Below, piece after piece: positions 1 through 7,527 of a stretch of DNA of 7,702 nucleotides (the first letter of the stretch is position 1; every line of letters starts with the position of its first letter). The notes beneath the pieces are model-generated. The model did not search any database, was not told the DNA's origin, and saw only the letters and a program-made list of their open reading frames with translations. Both the position numbers and the translations under genes were made by a program. The stretch is from Akkermansia muciniphila (GTDB taxonomy: Bacteria > Verrucomicrobiota > Verrucomicrobiia > Limisphaerales > SXTU01), in the NCBI GenBank assembly GCA_945872195.1, contig CAMBZO010000115.1:1-7702 (forward strand). The letters are read 5' to 3'.

Positions 1-6
1 GGCTCT

Positions 7-1272
7 ATGGAACGACTGCCTGGCTTCCGGGACTTCTATCCCGAACCGCTGCCTCCGACGAAGGACGAGCTGTGGAGCATGGACGCCCGCAACCACATCT
101 TCGACACGTGGCGCGCGGTCGCCCGCCGCTACGGCTTTCGCGAATACGACGGTCCCCCGCTGGAGCCGCTGGAGCTTTACACCAACAAGTCGGGCGAGGA
201 AATCGTCGGCCAGCTCTTCAACTTCCTAGACAAGGGCGAGCGCGCCGTGGCCATGCGTCCCGAGATGACGCCGACCCTTGCGCGCATGGCCGCCGCGCAC
301 GAGCGCGCCTACAAGAAGCCCTTCAAGTGGTTCTCCATTCCGCAGCTCTTCCGCTACGAGAAGCAGCAGAAGGGCCGCAAGCGCGAACACTTCCAGCTCA
401 ACTGCGACATCCTCGGCGAGACCGACCGCGCCGCCGACGCGGAACTCATCGCGCTGCTCATCGACACGCTGCGCGCGCTCGGGCTGACCCGCGCGGACTT
501 CGTCGTGCGCCTCAGCAGCCGCGGCGCGTGGGCCGACTTCTTCGCCAGCCGTTGCCCTGACGCCACGAAGGCCTACGACTTCTTCCAAGTGGTGGACAAA
601 CTCGATCGCACGCGTCCCGAGGTGAGCACCGAACAGCTCGCCCCGCTCGGCTTCAAGTTGGAGGAAGTCCAAGCCTTCATCACCAGCGGCCAGCCCAACG
701 CGGAACTTCAACTCATCCTCGACCAACTCGCCGCGCGCGGCCTCGCGGACTTTGTGAAGTTGGACTACGGCGTCATCCGCGGCCTCGCCTACTACACCGG
801 CCCCGTCTTTGAAGCCTTCGACATCAAGGGCGAGTTCCGCGCCATCTGCGGCGGCGGACGCTACGACCAGCTCATCAAGCAAGTCAGCGGAGGCAAGGTG
901 GACCTGTCCGCGCTCGGCTTTGGCATGGGCGATGTCGTCCTCTTCGAGTTGCTCAAGTCGCGCGGGCTGCTGCCGCAGTTCACCGCAGGCCTCGCCGCCT
1001 ACGTGCTCATCGAGGACGAAACGCTCCGTGGGGATTCGCTGCGTCTCGTCCAGCAACTTCGCGAGGCCGGGCTGGCCATCGAGTTCAGCCTGACGCCTGC
1101 GAAAGGCGACAAGCAATTCAAGCGCGCCCTCGATCTGAACGCCGCCCACACGGTCCGTCTGGAGAAACAAGCGGATGGCAACCTCCTGGTGAAACTGAAG
1201 CACATGAAGTCCCGCGAGGAAGCCGCGCTGACTCCCGAGGATGCTCTGAAGCGCATCCTCGCCGCCCGGTAG
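7..1272 (+). CDS. hisS: Histidyl-tRNA synthetase (class II)
   Basis: This 421-residue cytoplasmic enzyme charges tRNA-His with histidine using ATP. Visible class II features, in order, are a substrate-binding strand RPEMTPTLAR (84-93), a motif 2 region starting FRYEKQQKGRKREHFQ (115-130), the histidine-specific block RGLAYYTGPVFE (258-269), GGGRYD (282-287), and a motif 3 region ALGFGMGDVVL (302-312). A C-terminal anticodon-binding domain follows at about 328-421. Full length and an intact C-terminal domain argue against the HisZ paralogue, which lacks that domain. Motif 3 is odd: the usual GxERL arginine is replaced by GDVVL. The ATG at position 7 has only six bases upstream in the window, so its promoter and ribosome-binding site cannot be judged. 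The gene converges on rnpB about 45 bases downstream, with no clear terminator hairpin between them. The identification is very secure. Confidence 0.97.
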   Translation: MERLPGFRDFYPEPLPPTKDELWSMDARNHIFDTWRAVARRYGFREYDGPPLEPLELYTNKSGEEIVGQLFNFLDKGERAVAMRPEMTPTLARMAAAHERAYKKPFKWFSIPQLFRYEKQQKGRKREHFQLNCDILGETDRAADAELIALLIDTLRALGLTRADFVVRLSSRGAWADFFASRCPDATKAYDFFQVVDKLDRTRPEVSTEQLAPLGFKLEEVQAFITSGQPNAELQLILDQLAARGLADFVKLDYGVIRGLAYYTGPVFEAFDIKGEFRAICGGGRYDQLIKQVSGGKVDLSALGFGMGDVVLFELLKSRGLLPQFTAGLAAYVLIEDETLRGDSLRLVQQLREAGLAIEFSLTPAKGDKQFKRALDLNAAHTVRLEKQADGNLLVKLKHMKSREEAALTPEDALKRILAAR

Positions 1273-1316
1273 CAGCTCGTTCATGCGGAACGCTGTCGGT
1301 GCGGCCCATCTGAAGT

Positions 1317-1715
1317 GGCTTCGGAAGGGCTGTAAGCCGATTTCTGTCTTCGCCCTTGCGGACGGAGAGGATCATTTGTCTCAGCAGCCAATACCCGGAA
1401 CCCATCCCGCTTGCGCGGAAACTGGAGCGAGCCGCTCCGTTGGTTCCCTATTTGGCCTTGCACCCGATGGGGTTTTCCATGCCCCCGCGCTTGCGCTTGG
1501 GGCGGTGCGCTCTTACCGCACCTTTTCACCCTTGCCCCGCCGGTTGCCCGGCGTGGCGGTCTAATTTTCTGTGGCACTGTCCGTCGGTCCGCCTCTCGGC
1601 GAACCGCCCGCGTGTATCTCCGGCTGAACCGGAGTTACGCGGCATCGCGCCCTGTGGTGTTCGGACTTTCCTCCCCCAGCGCGAGCCGGGAGCGATCCTC
1701 CGCCCTTCCGAAGCC
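1317..1715 (-). ncRNA. rnpB: RNase P RNA (bacterial type A)
   Basis: This is the catalytic RNA of RNase P, which removes 5' leaders from precursor tRNAs. On the minus strand it begins with the universal GAGGAAAGTCC block (1673-1663). It continues with the AAGGGTGAAAAGGTGCGGTA block (1534-1515) and GGTGCAAGGCCAAATAGGG (1464-1446), and ends with ACAGAAATCGGCTTAC (1347-1332), which forms the other half of P4. The ends are set by a perfect 14-bp P1 helix: GGCTTCGGAAGGGC (1317-1330 on the plus strand) is complementary to 1702-1715. The length of about 399 nt and the overall order fit the ancestral type A fold. The loop matching E. coli L15 reads GGAAAA instead of GGUAAA, so the tRNA 3'-end contact motif is altered. 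The gene lies downstream of and in the same direction as the FAD oxidase gene, with 109 bases between, and is convergent with hisS. The exact mature ends are inferred from P1. Confidence 0.97.
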
Positions 1716-1721
1716 GACGGG

Positions 1722-1749
1722 ACAGTAGGGCAACTGGGAGCAGGAGCAA
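1722..1749 (-). promoter_or_regulatory. Candidate rnpB promoter
   Basis: On the minus strand TTGCTC (1749-1744) and TACTGT (1727-1722) are separated by 16 bases. The -10-like hexamer ends six bases before the P1-defined 5' end at 1715, which is where a sigma-70 promoter should sit. Each hexamer matches its consensus at only three of six positions, so the placement is more persuasive than the sequence. Read-through from the oxidase gene is an alternative source of transcript. Confidence 0.35.
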
Positions 1750-1824
1750 GGCTGGCAATGCCTCAATTAAAGCAAAAACGAGATGCCTTCTCCCATTCCC
1801 ATCAGTGCAGATCAGCAGTGGTGC

Positions 1825-3198
<1,374 letters not shown>

Positions 3199-3204
3199 GC
3201 GGGG

Positions 3205-3283
3205 AGGATTAAGCGTAGGATTAGGATTAAGCGCAAGAGGGGCGCAGCGGCTGGCGGCTCGCAATCTGAATCCTAATCGTAAT
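3205..3283. repeat. Short AATCCTAAT / ATTAGGATT repeat cluster
   Basis: The gap between the DUF2007 and oxidase genes carries AGGATTAAGCG twice in direct orientation (3205-3215 and 3223-3233). An extra TAGGATT (3216-3222) joins them. The inverse form AATCCTAATC lies at 3269-3278 and is the exact complement of GATTAGGATT at 3219-3228, giving a 10-bp inverted repeat with a 40-base spacer. The AT-rich units stand out from the GC-rich surroundings. The distal copy overlaps the DUF2007 stop codon (TAG at 3275-3273). A possible role is a transcript-end hairpin or a dispersed genomic repeat; neither can be tested from one window. Confidence 0.6.
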
Positions 3284-3518
3284 TTTTCTCCTCCGGCCCC
3301 GCGCCACTCCCATCATCCCGCACGAGTTCCAGCGCCGCCTCCACGTCCACTTCCGGCACTTGCACGCGGATGCCGCCGATGGCGAGCGCGTAGCCGTCCA
3401 CGCTCAGGGCTGCGAGCTCGCCGGCGACGAAGACGTGCAGGCCGGCTGCTTCGAGGCGGGACCGGATGAGTTGCGCCTCGCCGGGGTTGAAGGCGGTGAA
3501 GATTGTGACGAGTTGCAT
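3273..3518 (-). CDS. Small DUF2007-family protein
   Basis: This 81-residue protein starts MQLVTIFTAFNPGEAQLIRS, the pattern of DUF2007 (annotated as putative prokaryotic signal-transducing protein). Such proteins open with a beta strand, then an AxNxxEAxLIxxxLExxGI-like helix, then a strand ending in a V/F-V motif; here RLEAAGLHVFVAGE (21-34) fits. A second half, IRVQVPEVDVEAALELVRD (50-68), forms the usual strand-helix repeat. The last 13 residues are a charged, probably disordered tail. The ATG at 3518 is chosen over an upstream in-frame extension because it begins exactly at the family's first strand and lies 4 nt after the PIN/TRAM stop (TGATGCCATG). The molecular function of DUF2007 is not established; members are often cytoplasmic and found fused or adjacent to membrane proteins. 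The close spacing implies co-transcription and perhaps translational coupling with the PIN/TRAM gene. Confidence 0.82.
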   Translation of the reverse strand: MQLVTIFTAFNPGEAQLIRSRLEAAGLHVFVAGELAALSVDGYALAIGGIRVQVPEVDVEAALELVRDDGSGAGPEEKNYD

Positions 3519-3522
3519 GGCA

Positions 3523-4557
3523 TCAGGGAGCGTGGACGTTGGCGGTGCCCGGTGTGACCTTCGCATCCGCGAAAGCCATCGTCCCGGTGGCGCTTTGGAG
3601 CAGGCTCATGACTTGCACCTCGATTGAGTGGCCGATGAACTTCTGCGCGTTGTTCACGACGACGAGCGTTCCGTCGCTGAGGTAGCCCACGCCCTGGCCC
3701 TTGTCCTTGCCCTCGCGGACGATTTTGAGCGTGAAGACTTCGCCGGGTAGTATCACTGGCTTCAGCGCGGCGGCGAGTTCGTTGAGGTTGACGTGCTTGA
3801 CGGACTGCAGCTCGGCGACTTTTCCGAGGTTGTGGTCGTTGGTGTAAAGGCAGGCGTGAAGAGACTTGGCGAGGCGGATGAGCTTGGCGTCGGTTTCCGT
3901 TTCCTCGGACACCTCGGCGTCGTGGATTTTCACCTCGTTGGCCTTGTTGCGCTGGAGGCGGGCAAGCATATCGAGTCCGCGTCGGCCCCGCGCGCGGCGC
4001 AACGGGTCGGCGGAATCGGCGATGAGCTGAAGCTCTTTGAGGATGAAGCTCGGCACGACGACAATCCCTTCCAGAAAGCGCGCCTCTATCAGGTCGGCGA
4101 TGCGGCCATCAATGATGACGCTGGTGTCGAGCAGCAGAATGTTCTCAGGCTTGTTCTCCCTGGAAAAGCGCACGTAGGGTATGATGAGCGAGAAATCCTC
4201 TTTGTTGCTACGCATCGCCATGATCATGCCGATGTAGCCGAAGCTGATGAAGATGCCGAGGCGGATCAGGCCGCGGGTGACTTCGTCGTCCTTGTCCATG
4301 CCGATGAAGAGGCCGGAGTTGTCGAACATCCAGCCGACGGCGAAGCCCAGCAGCAGCCCGAACGTGGCCGCCGAGAACGCGCGGAGGGAAAAGCCCTTCA
4401 GCATTTCGTCGAGGGCGATGAGAATGCCGCCGAGGCCGAGCCCAATCAGTGTCCAAAACCGGCCTGCCTCCAGCCACTCGGGCCTCACCTGACTCACGGC
4501 AAAGCCGCCGAGCGTGCAGACTATCAGGAAGGCGATGCGGACGACCCAGAGTGACAT
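3523..4557 (-). CDS. Membrane-anchored PIN/TRAM-domain protein (YacL-like)
   Basis: This 344-residue protein has four hydrophobic segments in its first 115 residues (about 5-22, 36-49, 61-78 and 97-115), followed by a PIN nuclease-type domain (about 138-262) and a TRAM RNA-binding domain (about 268-322). The PIN acidic set is visible: D144 and D150 in LLLDTSVIIDG, E175 in ILKELQ, D223 in ETDAKLI, and D241 in YTNDHNL. TRAM is recognised by LPGEVFTLKIVREGKDKGQGVG and its glycine-rich continuation. The architecture matches Bacillus subtilis YacL and its widespread homologues, which are inner-membrane proteins with a cytoplasmic putative RNase. The length fits the family (about 340-370). The ATG at 4557 leads straight into the first membrane segment. 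No cognate antitoxin is adjacent, and the membrane anchor with TRAM makes a VapC-type toxin unlikely. It lies 57 nt after mlaD and 4 nt before DUF2007. The RNA substrate is unknown. Confidence 0.93.
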   Translation of the reverse strand: MSLWVVRIAFLIVCTLGGFAVSQVRPEWLEAGRFWTLIGLGLGGILIALDEMLKGFSLRAFSAATFGLLLGFAVGWMFDNSGLFIGMDKDDEVTRGLIRLGIFISFGYIGMIMAMRSNKEDFSLIIPYVRFSRENKPENILLLDTSVIIDGRIADLIEARFLEGIVVVPSFILKELQLIADSADPLRRARGRRGLDMLARLQRNKANEVKIHDAEVSEETETDAKLIRLAKSLHACLYTNDHNLGKVAELQSVKHVNLNELAAALKPVILPGEVFTLKIVREGKDKGQGVGYLSDGTLVVVNNAQKFIGHSIEVQVMSLLQSATGTMAFADAKVTPGTANVHAP

Positions 4558-4614
4558 GCTAGAGCGAGTTAAAATTTCCGGCTTCTGGATTCGGCGGTGG
4601 CGGCGTCACAGCGG

Positions 4615-5820
4615 TCAATTCAAGTTGGACTTCTGGCGCGGGGAGAGCAGCGGGGCGGATGACGGGCTATTCGTCGGCTTGGGCGGCTTGGGTTTGTAGA
4701 AGAGGCCGTGGGCGTTCAAATTGCTCATCAGCAACGCGCCGTTGTTGGCCAGCAACCGACTATCGCCGACGAGCAGTCGGCCATCGCCAAGGAAACTGTT
4801 GAGGTTCGTCATCACCCCATGCACGTCCAGCGTGAGAGAGTTGATGTTCGAGACGGCGCTGGTGACCTGGCCGCTGATGGCAGGCAGGTCGGCGGAGAGT
4901 TGCTTGAAGTTGCGGGCGAGAGCCTCGTCCTTGAAAAGCGCACCGGCCAGACCGCGTCCGGACTGCACTTCGGCGAGAAGATTCGTGACCTGCGCAGAAG
5001 CGGTTTCGAGATTGCGCACGGCGGACTGGATGGCTGGGCGGTTGCTTCCCACGGTGTCCTGAAGGTCTGCACCGACCTTATTGAGCTGTTCGGAGAACCT
5101 CAAGACATTGCTCACCGCCGCCTGTATCGGCGCGGTGTTGGTCGCGAACAGCACGTCCACCCGGTCCAGCGTGGTGATGGCCTTCTTCTCCAGCGCCACC
5201 GCCTGATCGGTCACGGCAATCGCCCGCTCGGTCACGGTGCGGGCCTGCTCGGACACGACGCGGAGGTTCGCCATGATCGCGGCGAAGTTGGTCAGGGTCT
5301 GCTCGGACAACACCGTCTTGTTCACGCGCTCGGCTGCGATATCAATCTTCTGCGCGGCTTGGTCGAGGCGCTGAATCAAGCCCAGCGCGTCGCGGGCGGC
5401 GTCTTGGATGTTGAAGGGCGCCCGGCACTCGCGCTCGGCGGAACCGTCCTTGGGCAAGGGCGGCAGCGCGTTCTGCGTCGGCGCGATGGAGACGAACTGG
5501 TCGCCGAGAAAGCCCTGCGCCTCGATGTTGAAGTGCGCGTCACCGGGGATGTCGTGCTTCGCGTAAACGTGGAGGACGATGACGACCGACTTGCTGTCCG
5601 GCGCGAGCAGGACATGGCTGACGTTGCCGACCGTGACGCCCGCGAGCAGCACGGCGGCCTTGTCCTTGATGCCCCCGACGTTGGTGGTCTTGAGGCGCAC
5701 GACGTAGCTCGGCCTGAGCAACGACAGGCCCTTCGAGAAGTTCAGGACAAGCATCACCAGCAGCACGAGGCTGATGGCAACAAACCCGCCGACTTTCCAT
5801 TCTTTGTGTGACTGGCTCAT
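4615..5820 (-). CDS. mlaD: MCE-domain lipid transport protein, MlaD family
   Basis: This 401-residue protein has a short cytoplasmic tail, one membrane anchor (about 11-27) and an MCE domain (about 39-115). The domain shows the family glycine signature GVTVGNV (61-67) and FLGDQFVSIAP (104-114). A long predicted helical region (about 135-345) rich in Ala, Val, Gln and Leu follows, with a GRGLAGALFKDEAL element (288-301). A Pro/Lys tail begins GLFYKPKPPK (372-381). MCE proteins form hexameric rings in the periplasm that channel lipids. E. coli MlaD is only about 180 residues, so this is the long form, with a helical extension of the kind that can build a tube or needle across the periplasm. The ATG at 5820 follows the mlaF stop by one base. 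An AAGGAA (5839-5834) lies 13 nt upstream as a possible ribosome-binding site. Direction of lipid transport cannot be read from sequence. Confidence 0.94.
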   Translation of the reverse strand: MSQSHKEWKVGGFVAISLVLLVMLVLNFSKGLSLLRPSYVVRLKTTNVGGIKDKAAVLLAGVTVGNVSHVLLAPDSKSVVIVLHVYAKHDIPGDAHFNIEAQGFLGDQFVSIAPTQNALPPLPKDGSAERECRAPFNIQDAARDALGLIQRLDQAAQKIDIAAERVNKTVLSEQTLTNFAAIMANLRVVSEQARTVTERAIAVTDQAVALEKKAITTLDRVDVLFATNTAPIQAAVSNVLRFSEQLNKVGADLQDTVGSNRPAIQSAVRNLETASAQVTNLLAEVQSGRGLAGALFKDEALARNFKQLSADLPAISGQVTSAVSNINSLTLDVHGVMTNLNSFLGDGRLLVGDSRLLANNGALLMSNLNAHGLFYKPKPPKPTNSPSSAPLLSPRQKSNLN

Positions 5821-5821
5821 A

Positions 5822-6568
5822 TCAAAACGTGTGTTCCTTCTCATCTGAAATCCCCCGCACGAACCGGCTCACCACCGGGTCCGCTGAAGCCATCAGCTCC
5901 ACCGGCGTGCCACTCGTATAGATGCGGCCGTGATGCAGCATCGCCACGCGCCGACCCACTGCCTGCATGCTTCTCATGTCGTGCGTGATAACGACGGTCG
6001 TGACCTTCAGCCGCTCGCAGACTCGGACGATGAGCTTGTCAATGCTATCGGACACCACCGGGTCGAGGCCGGTCGTCGGCTCGTCGTAGAAGACGACCTC
6101 GGGCCGGTAAATGATGGCCCGGGCGAGGCCGACGCGTTTGCGCATCCCGCCGGACAACTCGGCAGGCTTCTTCTTCTGGACGCCGGGCATCTCGACCATT
6201 TCCAACGCCTCGGCCACGCGGCGCGAGATTTCCTCTGGAGTATGATTGCGCTCGCGGGAGAGGACGAACGCGATGTTCTCCTCAACGGTCAGCGAGTCGA
6301 AGAGCGCCGCGCTTTGGAAAAGCATCCCAAACTTCCGCCGCACTGCGAGCAGCGCGCGCTCGTTCAAATGCGCGATGTCCTGCCCGTCCACGAGCACCTG
6401 GCCAGAATCCGGAGGCGTGAGGCCGACGATGTGTTTCAACAGCACGCTCTTGCCGCCGCCGCTGCGCCCGATGATGACCAGCGACTCGCCTTTCTCGATG
6501 GTGAGGTCCACACCGTCCAGCACCTGCTGGTCGCCGAAGCGTTTGCGAAGCTGGCGGACCTTGATCAT
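5822..6568 (-). CDS. mlaF: ABC transporter ATPase, MlaF family
   Basis: This 248-residue cytoplasmic ATPase powers the MlaE/MlaD lipid transporter. It contains Walker A GRSGGGKS (34-41, Lys40), a Q-loop glutamine in GMLFQS (Q85), signature LSGGM (138-142), Walker B VVFYDEP (158-164, D162 and E163), the D-loop GLDP (167-170) and the H-loop His196 in ITHDM. Variants typical of the Mla/TTG2 group include FGMLFQSAALFDSLTVEENIAF and LSGGMRKRVGLARA, rather than the LSGGQ of most importers. The ATG at 6568 is chosen because it overlaps the mlaE stop as ATGA (translational coupling) and starts at the first strand of the domain. An open extension upstream lies entirely inside mlaE in another frame and is not homologous. 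No STAS-domain MlaB partner gene is next to it. Confidence 0.97.
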   Translation of the reverse strand: MIKVRQLRKRFGDQQVLDGVDLTIEKGESLVIIGRSGGGKSVLLKHIVGLTPPDSGQVLVDGQDIAHLNERALLAVRRKFGMLFQSAALFDSLTVEENIAFVLSRERNHTPEEISRRVAEALEMVEMPGVQKKKPAELSGGMRKRVGLARAIIYRPEVVFYDEPTTGLDPVVSDSIDKLIVRVCERLKVTTVVITHDMRSMQAVGRRVAMLHHGRIYTSGTPVELMASADPVVSRFVRGISDEKEHTF

Positions 6569-7344
6569 ATCAGCGCCAGCAGCCGCGTGAGCAGCAGCGT
6601 CAGGAAGAAGTTCGAGATCAGGATCGCGATGGACGCATAGACCACCGCCTCCGTGGTCGCATGGCCGACGCCTTCCGCGCCCTGCCCGCAATGAATCCCC
6701 TTGTAACAGCCCGTGGTCGCGATGATGCCGCCGAAGATGAATGACTTGATGAAGCCCATGAGCACATCGCGATGGTCGGTGAAGCGCTGCATGTTCACGA
6801 GGGAATAGCCGGGGTCAATTTGCAGCAGATGCACGCCCACGAGATACGCCGCGAGAATGCCGACGGCAATGCTCTCCGCCGTGAGCAACGGCACGGCAAT
6901 CATCGTCGCCACCACGCGCGGCACGACGAGGTAATCAATCGGGTGCGTCGCCAGCGTGCGCAGCGCGTCAATCTGCTCCGTCACGCGCATCGTCCCGAGT
7001 TGCGCCGCCATCGAGGCCCCCACGCGACCCGCGACCATCAGTGCCGTCAGCACCGGGCCCAGCTCGCCACACATCGAGACGCTCACCACGGCCAGCGTGG
7101 CCGTGTCCATCTTCACCTTGTGAAACTGGAAGTAAGTCTGCGCGCACAAGACCATCCCGGTGAACGCGCCGGTCACGAGCACCACCATCTGCGATTTCAC
7201 GCCGATGAAGTGGAGTTGGTCCACCAGGTCGCGCCCGGACAACCGCTGCGTCGTGAGTGAGCGCAGCACCTCCGCAACCATCAGGCTGAAGCGCCCGAGC
7301 CCGCTCAGCACACGTTGAATCACATTTGTCGGAACTTCAGTCAT
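6565..7344 (-). CDS. mlaE: ABC transporter permease, MlaE family
   Basis: This 259-residue inner-membrane permease is the membrane core of the Mla/MCE lipid transporter. It shows the MlaE block ELGPVLTALMVAGRVGASMA (94-113) followed by the cytoplasmic coupling element GTMRVTEQIDAL (117-128), which contacts the ATPase. About five hydrophobic segments are evident (roughly 51-69, 95-112, 140-174, 197-213, 232-257). GCYKGIHCGQGAEGVG (212-227) precedes the last segment and is typical of the family. Length matches E. coli MlaE (260). A TTG start at 7353 would add three residues, but the ATG at 7344 is preferred; neither has a convincing Shine-Dalgarno. It is the first gene of mlaEFD, overlaps mlaF by 4 nt, and is divergent from the PerR-like gene, with an operator-like palindrome 127 bases upstream. 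No mlaB or mlaC is seen. Confidence 0.97.
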   Translation of the reverse strand: MTEVPTNVIQRVLSGLGRFSLMVAEVLRSLTTQRLSGRDLVDQLHFIGVKSQMVVLVTGAFTGMVLCAQTYFQFHKVKMDTATLAVVSVSMCGELGPVLTALMVAGRVGASMAAQLGTMRVTEQIDALRTLATHPIDYLVVPRVVATMIAVPLLTAESIAVGILAAYLVGVHLLQIDPGYSLVNMQRFTDHRDVLMGFIKSFIFGGIIATTGCYKGIHCGQGAEGVGHATTEAVVYASIAILISNFFLTLLLTRLLALI

Positions 7345-7471
7345 GCTATCCAACTATCAGTAACAGAAGGGGAAATCGCTGGCGAGCCTTCCGTGCATTT
7401 TTGAGAGTGTCCATGAAGGTCCGAACGGTTGAGCACAGCACCTGTCCACATCGATTGATGACGTCGCACTC
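7345..7471. other. Intergenic stretch upstream of mlaE, no gene or clear promoter
   Basis: This 127-base stretch should contain the mlaEFD promoter and 5' leader. I see no ORF with family features and no convincing sigma-70 pair on the minus strand. Its lower GC and lack of coding signal fit a leader region. Confidence 0.4.
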
Positions 7472-7492
7472 GATTTAGAATAATTCTAAATC
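7472..7492. promoter_or_regulatory. PerR/Fur-type operator (perfect 21-bp palindrome)
   Basis: Ten-base arms GATTTAGAAT and ATTCTAAATC flank a single central A at 7482, a perfect odd palindrome. The 15-base core TTAGAATAATTCTAA (7475-7489) has the 7-1-7 geometry of Fur-superfamily boxes. It matches the B. subtilis PerR box TTATAATNATTATAA at 12 of 14 defined positions, and the Fur 7-1-7 form TGATAATNATTATCA at 10 of 14. It abuts the -35 hexamer of the divergent Fur/PerR-family gene, so autoregulation is the simplest reading. Control of mlaEFD is possible but less direct, since the site is 127 bases from the mlaE start. Confidence 0.8.
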
Positions 7493-7520
7493 TTGACGAA
7501 CGAGGTCGCCACGCTACCGT
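7493..7520 (+). promoter_or_regulatory. Promoter of the Fur/PerR-family gene
   Basis: TTGACG (7493-7498, five of six to the -35 consensus) and TACCGT (7515-7520, the TANNNT form of a -10) are 16 bases apart. Transcription would begin around 7526-7528, at or next to the ATG at 7528, which implies a leaderless or near-leaderless mRNA. The operator palindrome ends at 7492, directly against the -35, so a bound repressor would block RNA polymerase. Confidence 0.6.
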
Positions 7521-7527
7521 GCGCCCC

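Noticed and set aside
226..1284. A 352-codon minus-strand frame opposite hisS
   Set aside because: It mirrors the hisS codons and has no recognisable domain; hisS on the plus strand is unambiguous.
1273..1316. A possible bidirectional terminator between hisS and rnpB
   Set aside because: No stable hairpin with a T-tract was found on either strand.
1775..1800. A possible terminator after the oxidase gene (GAGA-AGGCA-TCTC followed by five T on the minus strand)
   Set aside because: The stem is only four base pairs and is not GC-rich, too weak to call as an intrinsic terminator.
3523..4557. The PIN domain as part of a VapBC toxin-antitoxin pair
   Set aside because: The protein has four membrane segments and a TRAM domain as in YacL, and the adjacent small gene is DUF2007, not an antitoxin.
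4708..5811. A 367-codon plus-strand frame opposite mlaD
   Set aside because: The composition is His/Arg/Gly-rich shadow sequence with no motif; the MCE protein on the minus strand is clear.
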